The notes beneath the pieces were generated by a model, which made no database searches, was not told the origin of the DNA, and was given only the letters and a program-made list of their open reading frames with translations. From Phoronis australis (taxonomy: Eukaryota > Phoronida > Phoronidae), in contig NMRA01000180.1 of assembly GCA_002633005.1 (NCBI GenBank), positions 371,955 to 435,954 of the forward strand: a stretch of DNA of 64,000 nt. The letters are read 5' to 3'. The position numbers were made by a program, and so were the translations under genes. This document shows positions 49,501-59,323 of the stretch, one piece after another. Each line of letters begins with the position of its first letter. Position 1 is the first letter of the stretch.

Positions 49501-52500
49501 AATAATTTTTAAAATTGTTTTCGAGAACAGAGTTAATATGTCTTGATCCCAAGTTCGCCTTATTTGGACATTTTCATAAAGGTTACACATATAAACCTGA
49601 AACCACTTTAATAGTTGAAAATTCATGTGTATGTGCTTTATTGACTATTGACATTGATTCGATTCTTCTTGAACTTCACGGAAGATGTCCTGTTTGTTCT
49701 TTATTTACTATCTTTGATCTTTTTCCTATTTTAGCTTTAGAGAAGAGGATCTGTCTGTGTTCTTTCCACTAAGCAAGGTGCTCGAGGGACTTTTCAGTTT
49801 GTGCAATAGACTGTTTGGTATAACCATAAAGGTGAGGCTTGTAACGTATACTTTATTTTATTTTATATTATTTTATTATTATAATATTTACAATGAGGGT
49901 AGCTCCATCAGTTCTTGCTGCTTTCCATGGGGCCCTTCGTTATATTCTCAGTAACTCATAAGGTGGCATTTTTATTTTCCTTTTGATTTTTATACAAGTC
50001 CATTGAAGGGGTCATCAGTATGCAGTTATAAAGACATTAACACACAAATGTCTGTTTTTGCAAGACCATGTTCCAATATTTAAAAATGTAACCACCAAAT
50101 TTAATTTCATCATTTTCAATTATTTGGAGTGGTGATTTATCCCCTGTAACCAAACTCAAACTTGCTTATTTTTGCATACTAATTTTTTTTAATCGCTTGA
50201 GTCAAGCCGCTGTTTGTACTTCATATAAAAACGTGTTTTGAGTTTCAGATTGAATACTTTTTAATTTGGATGTATACTCACACTGAATAGTACATGTCAG
50301 TTATATTCTGAGTTGGAGTCTGGGTTAAGGGATTGAATCTGAGGCCCTAGTGATCTATTTAGGAAAACACGCAAGGCATCGACGTCTGGCACCCGACGGT
50401 GAAGAGATACGAGGTCTACGATGGTGACACGATGGTTTCGTCATTCTATCTTGACCCTTTCCTTCGTCCGGAGGAGAAAATAAGCGGAGCTTGGATGGAA
50501 GTGGGAAGAGGTGAATCTTTGTGTTGTGAAAGAAGCATTAAGGTTTTGTGAGATCTTATTGACAGGGCTTTGTATTTTACTAAATATCTACACAAGTATA
50601 GANNNNNNNNNNNNNNNNNNNNNNNNNNNNNNNNNNNNNNNNNNNNNNNNNNNNNNNNNNNNNNNNNNNNNNNNNNNNNNNNNNNNNNNNNNNNNNNNNN
50701 NNNNNNNNNNNNNNNNNNNNNNNNNNNNNNNNNNNNNNNNNNNNNNNNNNNNNNNNNNNNNNNNNNNNNNNNNNNNNNNNNNNNNNNNNNNNNNNNNNNN
50801 NNNNNNNNNNNNNNNNNNNNNNNNNNNNNNNNNNNNNNNNNNNNNNNNNNNNNNNNNNNNNNNNNNNNNNNNNNNNNNNNNNNNNNNNNNNNNNNNNNNN
50901 NNNNNNNNNNNNNNNNNNNNNNNNNNNNNNNNNNNNNNNNNNNNNNNNNNNNNNNNNNNNNNNNNNNNNNNNNNNNNNNNNNNNNNNNNNNNNNNNNNNN
51001 NNNNNNNNNNNNNNNNNNNNNNNNNNNNNNNNNNNNNNNNNNNNNNNNNNNNNNNNNNNNNNNNNNNNNNNNNNNNNNNNNNNNNNNNNNNNNNNNNNNN
51101 NNNNNNNNNNNNNNNNNNNNNNNNNNNNNNNNNNNNNNNNNNNNNNNNNNNNNNNNNNNNNNNNNNNNNNNNNNNNNNNNNNNNNNNNNNNNNNNNNNNN
51201 NNNNNNNNNNNNNNNNNNNNNNNNNNNNNNNNNNNNNNNNNNNNNNNNNNNNNNNNNNNNNNNNNNNNNNNNNNNNNNNNNNNNNNNNNNNNNNNNNNNN
51301 NNNNNNNNNNNNNNNNNNNNNNNNNNNNNNNNNNNNNNNNNNNNNNNNNNNNNNNNNNNNNNNNNNNNNNNNNNNNNNNNNNNNNNNNNNNNNNNNNNNN
51401 NNNNNNNNNNNNNNNNNNNNNNNNNNNNNNNNNNNNNNNNNNNNNNNNNNNNNNNNNNNNNNNNNNNNNNNNNNNNNNNNNNNNNNNNNNNNNNNNNNNN
51501 NNNNNNNNNNNNNNNNNNTATGTTTCTGTGGTGCTTTAAGCAACTGGTGTATAGGATGTGCTTGTATTATGAAGATTACTCACATTTTGCCCCTAGCCTA
51601 TTGAGGAGACAATGACCATGCCTTTCCATTTTGCAAAGTATGCCCTCTACTGGCCACTTTATGGTACCAATAAACAACCCTAGAAGGATACCGTATGCGG
51701 TGCAATTGTGGGCGCATTTCAACGCTCCGCGTTGCTCTTGTTTTTAATCGCTTGAGTCAAGCCGCTGTTTGTACTTCATATAAAAACGTGTTTTGAGTTT
51801 CAGATTGAATACTTTTTAATTTGGATGTATACTCACACTGAATAGTACATGTTAGTTATATTCTGAGTTGGAGTCTGGGTTAAGGGATTGAATCTGAGGC
51901 CCTAGTGATCTATTTAGGAAAACACGCAAGGCATCGACGTCTGGCACCCGACGGTGAAGAGATACGAGGTCTACGATGGTGACATGATGGTTTCGTCATT
52001 CTATCTTGACCCTTTCCTTCGTCCGGAGGAGAAAATAAGCGGAGCTTGGATGGAAGTGGGAAGAGGTGAATCTTTGTGTTGTGAAAGAAGCATTAAGGTT
52101 TTGTGAGATCTTATTGACAGGGCTTTGTATTTTACCAAATATCTACACAAGTATAGAATTGAACTTTAATTTGTAAAAGTATGTATTTTCCGGAAGTATA
52201 ATGCCAGTACAAGTTGATTGTAGCCTTTTTACCAGTCTGCTATCACTGCCTTTTTGGAAAGTTTAGCAAAATATAAATTCAAGGTACATTGACAGTACAA
52301 CAAGGGTGTCAATAACGTGACCAAATTTCATTTGATTAGTAAACATTCATGATGAAATCTCAAAAACACTGTTAAAGTTATTCAAATTATCATTTGTTCG
52401 TTGTTTTATGCAACTTTTGAGGTTTTTCATGAAAGTCCTGTTTTTGTAGCCAAATATAAAATATTCTAACAACAATTCTTAACACCATTTTAGAAAAGCG

Positions 52501-55500
52501 TAGTAACTGAAAGTTTTATATGAATTTGACGAGCCATTTCTGAGGTATGATGTTCCCAAGCTGGCCAAATTTGGACATTTTTCTAGGGTAGCGTTAGCAT
52601 GTTTTTGCTCAGAAAGGAGACGAATTCACAAGGATTGTTACAGCATTTATTTTATAAAGTGAGATAAAACATTCTATGAAAAATGTTAATGGAAATTGTG
52701 GAAATGTTATTTTTGCAATATCAAGAAATAATCGAGCTTCGTTTGCTTACTATTATTCCAGGTGTAGTGTAGAACAGACTAAACATTAATTTTAATTTTA
52801 ATGTTTGTGTTTGCATCGCCAGTAGGCTATTGCTTCATGGATTGTTCACAAGATGTCAGTTTCATTTCACTACCATTGAAACCTATCAAGTTACAGAGTT
52901 TTGGTCAATATTATAACATGTATTGGCTGCTGTTGAGTTTCTTTAAGCTCAGACAGTAATAATCGTTTTCCATTTTTCAAAAGCTCAAAATTAATTACCA
53001 AGTGTTCAGAATTTTACCATGTGATGGTTGATGACTGAGTTGACTGACAAAGAAAATTTTTCATCCTGCGGTAGTTTTTGTTTTGTTTCGCACACAAATA
53101 ATTGCAAAAATATCCTTTTTTTCATTTTTCAAATGCTGATTAACATTTTTGCAAATAATGTAAACTTAAGCCAAAGTTAATGTTGTTTGACGATGTCAAC
53201 ACATTACAAGCCATGCTTATAATAGACTTAAGTGCTCTTAATCTTTTAATTACCGGTTTTCTTGGGAAAATTAAACAAAACAGAATTTCACTTTTTGGAC
53301 ACATTGTGTGCTAAATAAGTGAAGAATTATAATTGTTAAGAAATTTGATTGAACATACTAAAATTTTACCATTCTTTGATATTGTGTCCTAAATTAAAGA
53401 GTGCGCTACAGTGTTCAATAACCTGTCACATTCTTGACCTGCAGAGAAGAGTACTGTTGTGGCAACTGAACCATTCTCATACATGAACCTCAACCTGCCC
53501 CGCCCGTCACCCATGGGTGATTCAATGCTGTCTATGCAGGACGTAGAAACTGTTTTCCACGAGGTGAGATATCTGTGGGGATGCAGTCCATAATTTCAGT
53601 TGAATTAAGAGCCTAGTGAGTGTAATGACATGTCATAGTGGTTACATTACATTGAATCAGATCATAGTGAACACAGCCTCGTCCCCAAGCCTCTAGACGG
53701 CGCTGTTGGGTTTAGCCATTTGAGGCTTGGTTATGGGAAATGAAATATGTCAGATTTCTGACACATTTTTACAGAAATCGCCTGAATATTACAAGAAAAA
53801 TAATTTTGAAATTTTCTGCAGTTTTATATAAAATGAAAACTAGCAGTATATTGCAGCTATTCAGGTCTAAATTATTGCAAAAATGATGTATTTTGATTTG
53901 AAAACAGATTAATTTATATGATATTATTAATAAAAAAATAATGGAAAATAAGTATGACAGCCACGTTTATCCAAAACAATGCCTTCTGCTTCATGAATGT
54001 CAGCAACAATGCCTGTGAAAATAATTAAAGTCTGCCTTTGTTTTAATGACATCAAGGCAGCGGCCAATCATTGCGCAGAAGATAATTCCCATAACCAAGC
54101 CTCAAATGGCTAAACTGATCAGCGCCATTTTGAGACTTGGGGATGAGGCTGATAGTGAACACCGAGAGACGTGTAGTTCATGTGAAACATTGTTTATTAA
54201 AAGGATGAGGTCGTAAAAGGGATTGAAATGCATCTTTAATTTTTTTAACTAAATCCATCTTTCTGAATCATTGAAATATGAAGCACTGATTTTGAGACTT
54301 TTGTTTTTAACTATTATTATCGGTTTTATGGCCAAAAATTCATTTTTAGGATTATTGTTGCTTGGGATTAACTTCTTGAAGTTATTAACTTTGACCATAG
54401 CTATAAAAAACAATATCCATTGCTTTTTGTGGTTTTATTACAAGTCGAAAACCTGAAAAGGACCTGCATTTACATTTTGTGCGAGGTAAAAAATGTTAGT
54501 ACCGGTCCTGTTTGCTTCATATGATAGGCAACATTCAAAAAGCTTTCATGAACTTATTATTGGCTCCTTGTGAGACACTGTGCTGAGTTGATCAAATTAT
54601 TAAACTTAATAGACCTTTCATGAGATAAGAACCAAGATGCATTTTTGTCTCACTTCTCTTGACATCATTGTGCCAACCTGTTCCTGCACAGCTGGAATCC
54701 ATCCGCCTGAGGTTTGTACGACCTCAAGCTGGTTTCCCACTGCAGGACTTTTCACCTTGTGTGAGGTTATGCAGCAAGGTCATGATACTGCTTCACTTTC
54801 TATGCTTATTCGAGAAACCCCATGGGTGGTCTGTTGAGTGACATTTTCCCACCCTTTGATCCCTGATTCGGATCCATATCTCTCATCCTTTTCACTTTTA
54901 GAGATTATTCTGAATATTGATTTCAGTTTGGTCATGGACTGCAACAAATGTTGACTAAGGTGGAGTATAGTGAAATAGCTGGGCAGAAGAACGTGGAGTG
55001 GGACGCACTGCACTTCTGTGCCTCCTTCATGAAGATGTGGCTCACAGTGCCAGACGTACTGCAGAGTGTCAGCAGACACCAAGATACAGGGGAGATAATG
55101 TCCGTAGACCTGGCGCAGAGTGTGATTGCCTGTATGTGGTGTTGCAATGTTTTTGTTTCAGCCGACTTTTGACGTGTTATGAGAAGTTTAGGAAGATGTC
55201 CTGTTAGCTTTTTTGAGATCATTCATATGTGGCTCATACCATAGTCTCATACATACATATGTCCTATTTCTGATAATGAGTCTGCTGAAATCTATTTAGT
55301 TTTGTGTTGGCTTAAATGGTTGATGTGCAGACGCATTTTCTCTGTGGAGTGATTCAGAGAAATCACTTGTGATTACAAAGAAAAATGTAATTTTCACTAT
55401 ATGCCTACTGACCCATAAATCCTCATGCATCACAGTAGTTGAAGTAATCTGTGGTGGTGGGCCATTAACCACCACAGTCGGGAAACGGGGATTGTGTGAT

Positions 55501-58500
55501 TGCTTTTTGGATGTAAGACTTTATTTTCTCTCGCAACAGCCAGAAAACACATGGTATCTTACAACATCATGAAACACCTGTATCTCAGTGCTTACGATAT
55601 GGAGCTCCATGTGAGGTAAGATGTTTTTCAAAGTGATGCCGTGGTCCTGCAGGTATAAATGCTTATTATGCGCCCACATATTTATATGTGGACGCATTAT
55701 GCCGTCATCTCTGTCCGTCCGGCCGTCCGTCCGGGCGGCGGGCGGCGTCCGGCGTCCGCTGCTCTATCTCCAAAACACTTTGACATACGTTCATGAAATT
55801 TGGCACATATGTTCCATTCATGAATGGGACGGCATGTGCGAACTTTCGGACGGATCCGACTACCGGTGTGCCCCCTAGTGGCAATTTTAGTTTTTTACGC
55901 TTACCTTTGTATCTTCAAAAGTCCTGAACGGATTTTCATGAAATTTNTTGTGAGACACTGTGCTGAGTTGATCAAATTATTAAACTTAATAGACCTTTCA
56001 TGAGATAAGAACCAAGATGCATTTTTGTCTCACTTCTCTTGACATCATTGTGCCAACCTGTTCCTGCACAGCTGGAATCCATCCGCCTGAGGTTTGTACG
56101 ACCTCAAGCTGGTTTCCCACTGCAGGACTTTTCACCTTGTGTGAGGTTATGCAGCAAGGTCATGATACTGCTTCACTTTCTATGCTTATTCGAGAAACCC
56201 CATGGGTGGTCTGTTGAGTGACATTTTCCCACCCTTTGATCCCTGATTCGGATCCATATCTCTCATCCTTTTCACTTTTAGAGATTATTCTGAATATTGA
56301 TTTCAGTTTGGTCATGGACTGCAACAAATGTTGACTAAGGTGGAGTATAGTGAAATAGCTGGGCAGAAGAACGTGGAGTGGGACGCGCTGCACATCTGTG
56401 CCTCCTTCATGAAGATGTGGCTCACAGTGCCAGACGTACTGCAGAGTGTCAGCAGACACCAAGATACAGGGGAGATAATGTCCGCAGACCTGGCGCAGAG
56501 TGTGATTGCCTGTATGTGGTGTTGCAATATTTTTGTTTTAGCCGACTTTTGACGTGTTATGAGAAATTTAGGAAAATGTCCTATTAGCTTTTTTGAGATC
56601 ATTCATATGTGGCTCATACCATAGTCTCATACATATATATGTCCTGTTTCTGATAATGAGTCTGCTGAAATCTATTCAATTTTATGTTGGCTTAAATGGT
56701 TGATGTGTAGATGCATTTTCTCTGTGGAGTGATTCAGAGAAATCACTTGTGATTATAAAGAAAAATTAATTTTTCACTATACGCTTACTGACCCACAAAT
56801 CCTCATGCATCACAGTAGTTGAAGTGATTTGTGGTGGTGGGCCATTAACCACCATTGTCGGGCAACGGAAGTTGTGTGATTGCTTTTTGGATGTAAGACT
56901 TTATTTTCTCTCGCAACAGCCAGAAAACACATGGTATCTTACAACGTCATGAAACACCTGTATCTCAGTGCTTACGATATGGAGCTCCATGTGAGGTAAG
57001 ATGTTTTTTAAAGTGATGCCGTGCTCCTGCAGGTATAAATGCTAGTGTTTACCTTGAAATGGGTGCTAGTGAGTATTGTGCAAAAATTTCGAGTTCATAT
57101 TTATTTGCCATGTAATTATTTTTAATCTCAGTGTTTGAAAAAGCAATTCATTCTAAGCGTCACTCAGATTAGACTTTATCATCAAGGACCAGACAGTAAA
57201 TTGTTTGGTCACATGGCTGACCTGTCAATTCTTGGTAACTTCAAACTTTATTAAACCACTGCGCAACACAGTATGCCCGTGGTACCCCTGAATAGGAGAT
57301 ATCTAATAGTGTACCCTTCATATTCATGCAAAATTGTGTGACAATTTACTAGGGCATCTTTTTAGAAAGATGTATTCCGAAGTTCTGCATGAATACTTTT
57401 TAACAATTTCTTGTTGTTTTCAGTAACTCTCACTGGAACAACACAATGGAAAAGTTATGGCCAGAATACATGCCCCTGGAGCATGATGAAGAAGATAACC
57501 ACCCGTGCTCATTGACCTATATCTTCTCTGATCAGTATCCTGCCGCTTACTACTCCACCTTGTGGTCAGAGGTAATACTATTATAGAGAAGCTCATTGAC
57601 CTGTCTTCTCTGATCAGTATCTTGCTGCTTGTCACTCTACCTTGTGGTTGAAGATAAAACTAATGTAGAGTTGATGAATGCGCTGAAGCTATATTTATTT
57701 GAATTATTATTTTAATTATTTATAACAAGTTGCCAGCATTAATTATTTCTTCTTTAAGTGAGTGTGGCTGTGATAACTTTCTTGAATGGAAAAAAGCCGT
57801 TGTCAGTTGCAGTTCATTTTTCATGTTTTCAAGCATTCAGAATTGCAAATAGATAGATCTGAAGAAATGCACTAGATGGCGTAATCACACTTGTGAGTTT
57901 GTTTACAGATGATAGCTGCTGATGCATTTGGAGCTTTCAGAGAAGTCGGTGTCAATGACACCGAGAAAGTCAGTCAACTTGGACGAAGGTGAGAGGTGCT
58001 GCAGTGAAGAGTTTGTCATGCGTTCTCCATTATCTCACGGCAGTCAGTTGAGTGAGCAAACTACTGGGATCTGTCAGATACAGAATTATCTTTATTCCAT
58101 TTCTCAGGGGTTTGTTTGAGTATTTTTCAGTATTGGTGGTATTTTCATGAGAAATACAAATCAGTTAACGTGGGTATATTTTTATTGTTAATTGATGATA
58201 GGTTGTTTGAAACAGTCCCAAATAGGTAGTCATCTATGTTTCTTAAATTTTCACATGCAACACCCCTAATTTAAGGACTAGGGGACCAGATCTTAATTTA
58301 TTTTCATTGAAATAAGAGATCGGTTTCAGATACATTATTTGAGCTCATAAGAAAGATAAGTGATAGAAAAACATTAAATGTTTGTGAGTACACAAAGACA
58401 CAATTTTGATGCAGAGGATTTAGGGAACTCCGTTAGGTCCCTATTTGGGACCGGTTCATGCAACTGGCCTCTGGGCCTTGTTTTATCAAAGGTCCCACGA

Positions 58501-59323
58501 TGCCCAGTGACGGTTAAGTCCATCATAGGTCATAGGTCAAGTTTAACTCGCTCATAAGATTAGCTGTTTATCAAGGTGTTGTTTTAGCACTCAAATTGTT
58601 CGATTCATCCAGAAAGCATGGTGTCGTTCTTCCGAAAACCGTCTATGAGGATTGTTTATAACCAAGCGTACACCAATGAGAAACTGGCACTTGGACTTCA
58701 TTAACCATTCATGCAAAATTAATTAAAGAACTTGGGTCAGTCACTCCTGTTTTTGTTAGAAAAGGGACTGCAGAAATATGTCATGGCAGCGAGGTCACTT
58801 CAGGCGCTGTTTAAGTAACTACAAACCCATTTTCCATTGCAAAAACCACTGTATATTTAGACCACATGACACTATGAAATTGGTGTCACTTGGTTCCTTA
58901 GTAAAGTTAGGAGTAATTTGTGGGCCTGGAAAGAACTGGCAGTTTGTAATTGCTTGAGATTTTCCGACAAATATTTTATTTTCATCCAGCAATAGAACTT
59001 ATTTCATTTTGTCACAGCGAAATTGGAAAATGGCTGTTTGAAGATGAAGTGTTCAGCGTTCCAGTTCCAGACATGCATTGACTGTTAACATAGAGGAAGA
59101 TATTCTTTATTTACCCAAATTTTATCAATGCTGGTCTACAAATCTGGATCTTTTCTACCTTAAATTTACTTTCTTAGCATTTTCCTAATTTATTCTTTTA
59201 AATTCCAGGTTCAAGGATACATTCTTGTCACTAGGGGGCTCTGTTCCAGCTGGCGAAGTCTTTCGCCAATTCCGAGGACGAGATCCTTTGCCTGATGGAC
59301 TCGTTGATTTATACACCAAGTGA
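40490..59323 (+). CDS. M3-family metallopeptidase, oligopeptidase A-like, mitochondrial-type; altered active site
   Basis: Zinc oligopeptidase of the thimet/OpdA family (M3A), which trims short peptides, here probably in mitochondria. Seventeen exons: 40490-40590, 41878-42041, 42815-42954, 44095-44163, 44574-44734, 45435-45539, 46298-46486, 46781-46882, 48909-49049, 49735-49831, 50363-50510 (copy 51918-52065), 53445-53563, 54927-55131 (copy 56307-56511), 55540-55615 (copy 56920-56995), 57424-57571, 57909-57988, 59209-59323. All phases agree and give 719 residues, a normal length. The N-terminus is rich in Arg and Lys with few acids, like a presequence. HEFGH is at 511-515, split by an intron. 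The usual WDAVELPSQF reads [10 protein letters not shown], so the third zinc ligand Glu is His541. The usual HIFAGGYAAGYYSY reads [14 protein letters not shown], so His is Tyr638. The ending [11 protein letters not shown] fits the family. It may be a pseudoenzyme or a peptidase with altered chemistry. Confidence 0.93.
41878..50510 (+). CDS. M3 peptidase exons 2-11 (N-terminal and middle domains)
   Basis: Ten exons continue the frame. Recognisable blocks are [119 protein letters not shown] and [20 protein letters not shown]. The last two match the conserved M3 stretches (family: Y-FP---V-GL, then W---V--Y-V-D--G---G-FY-D---R). The introns hold repeat copies (43045-44035) and nothing coding. 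Confidence 0.9.
42955..44094 (+). other. M3 peptidase intron 3, mostly a repeat element
   Basis: About 43045-44035 is the longest copy of the CCCTAGTGGC repeat family. No exon inside. Confidence 0.7.
43045..44035 (+). mobile_element. Interspersed repeat, CCCTAGTGGC family, longest copy
   Basis: The left part, TTGCCGTCATCTCTGTC, matches the element at 55664. The right end, GTTGCTCTTG after CAATGCTTTCC, matches the elements ending at 236 and 51740. Inside, the word CCTAGTGGCATTTTT and variants recur at about 43205, 43350, 43435, 43567, 43705, 43805 and 43945, together with GAAATTTGGCAAA. No transposase frame is seen, so it is a non-autonomous, internally repeated element. Confidence 0.65.
46883..48908 (+). 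other. M3 peptidase intron 8
   Basis: A 2-kb AT-rich intron with no recognisable exon or named repeat. A stretch near 47740-47810 is rich in TTTTCCTCTTTT. Confidence 0.6.
49050..49734 (+). other. M3 peptidase intron 9
   Basis: A 685-bp intron without recognisable elements. Short open frames here carry no family motif. Confidence 0.6.
50363..50510 (+). CDS. M3 peptidase exon 11, first assembled copy
   Basis: It encodes [20 protein letters not shown], then [19 protein letters not shown]. It is followed 93 bp later by the large N gap. The same exon recurs at 51918-52065. Confidence 0.9.
50603..51518. other. Assembly gap of 916 n
   Basis: Undetermined bases. Open frames that run across it are artefacts. 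The gap sits between the two copies of the exon 11 region. Confidence 0.98.
51519..51740 (+). mobile_element. 3' end of CCCTAGTGGC-family element, identical to bases 15-236
   Basis: All 222 bases match 15-236. It ends with hairpin CAACGCTCCGCGTTG and CTCTTG, then joins the T-run before the second exon 11 copy. The first copy (50183-50190) has the T-run without the element, so the insertion is present on one haplotype only. The left end is hidden in the gap. Confidence 0.8.
51918..52065 (+). CDS. M3 peptidase exon 11, second assembled copy (allele)
   Basis: It has the same borders and length as 50363-50510. One coding change was seen: ACG to ATG in DGDTMV, giving DGDMMV. It joins in phase to exon 12, so it is the copy contiguous with the 3' half of the gene. 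Only one of the two copies should be in a mature transcript: two would add 148 bases and break the frame. Confidence 0.88.
52066..53444 (+). other. M3 peptidase intron 11
   Basis: 1.4 kb of AT-rich intron; no exon or clear repeat seen. Confidence 0.6.
53445..53563 (+). CDS. M3 peptidase exon 12 (first half of the zinc motif)
   Basis: It encodes [20 protein letters not shown] then [11 protein letters not shown] and stops in phase 0 before GTGAGA. His511 and Glu512 are the first zinc ligand and the catalytic base. Confidence 0.93.
54927..55131 (+). CDS. M3 peptidase exon 13 (second half of the zinc motif), copy 1
   Basis: It starts [14 protein letters not shown], completing HEFGH, then [20 protein letters not shown]. 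The family has WDAVELPSQFMENW, with Glu as third zinc ligand; His stands there in this exon and in its allelic copy. It ends in phase 1 before GTATGT. Confidence 0.93.
55540..55615 (+). CDS. M3 peptidase exon 14, copy 1
   Basis: It encodes [20 protein letters not shown] then ELHV, with acceptor CAACAG and donor GTAAGA. This is the helix after the zinc site (family: L-R-LF-ALFDF-LH). Confidence 0.9.
55664..55946 (+). mobile_element. 5' end of CCCTAGTGGC-family element, haplotype-specific
   Basis: It starts TATTATGCGCCCACATATTT, where CCACATAT and ATATGTGG form a hairpin, then GTCCGTCC repeats, CATGAAATTTGGCACATATG and GTGCCCCCTAGTGGCAATTT. It is cut off by the n at 55947. ATGCGCCCACA is the exact inverse of TGTGGGCGCAT near the 3' end at bases 204-214. 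The empty site is at 57041-57045 in copy 2. Confidence 0.75.
55947..55947. other. Single-base assembly gap
   Basis: A lone n between the mobile element of copy 1 and the start of copy 2. Confidence 0.9.
56307..56511 (+). CDS. M3 peptidase exon 13, copy 2 (allele)
   Basis: It has the same splice sites as copy 1. Coding differences are WDALHFC to WDALHIC and EIMSVD to EIMSAD. The His at the third zinc ligand position is unchanged, so it is not a base error in one contig. Confidence 0.9.
56920..56995 (+). CDS. M3 peptidase exon 14, copy 2 (allele)
   Basis: One coding difference, SYNIMK to SYNVMK. It joins in phase to exon 15 at 57424. Confidence 0.88.
57424..57571 (+). CDS. M3 peptidase exon 15 (substrate-binding loop)
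   Basis: It encodes [20 protein letters not shown] then [20 protein letters not shown]. The family block is normally (S/G)HIF-GGY-AGYYSY-W. His is replaced by Tyr638 and the GG and G of the loop by other residues; the two Tyr of the YY pair are kept. Confidence 0.92.
57909..59323 (+). CDS. M3 peptidase exons 16-17 (C-terminus and stop)
   Basis: Exon 16 (57909-57988) encodes [20 protein letters not shown] and exon 17 (59209-59323) [20 protein letters not shown], then [17 protein letters not shown] and TGA at 59321-59323. These match the usual C-terminal block (A-D-F--F, F---IL--GGS--A-E-F--FRGR-P). Confidence 0.92.

Larger units (their letters stand above)
54568..55663. repeat. Duplicated block with exons 13 and 14, copy 1
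   Basis: Repeated at 55948-57043 at a constant offset of 1380. After 55663 this copy runs into a mobile element that copy 2 lacks. Confidence 0.9.
55948..57043. repeat. Duplicated block with exons 13 and 14, copy 2
   Basis: Near-identical to 54568-55663, introns included, so it is an allele placed in tandem. It continues into the intron before exon 15. Confidence 0.9.

Noticed and set aside
49380-49710. Possible diverged repeat shared with 52400-52600 (TTTTTCATRAA, CAAATTTGGACATTTT-like words)
   Set aside because: Only scattered short AT-rich words match, not enough to call a family by eye.
50446-51604. Very long open frames on both strands across 50.4-51.6 kb
   Set aside because: They run through 916 n bases, which cannot give stops. 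The flanks are exon 11 and a repeat end only.
54927-56995. Mutually exclusive alternative exons 13/14 and 13'/14'
   Set aside because: Introns are as similar as exons, a lone n separates the copies, and the coding changes are conservative. Unmerged alleles explain this better than selected alternative exons, although only reads can settle it.
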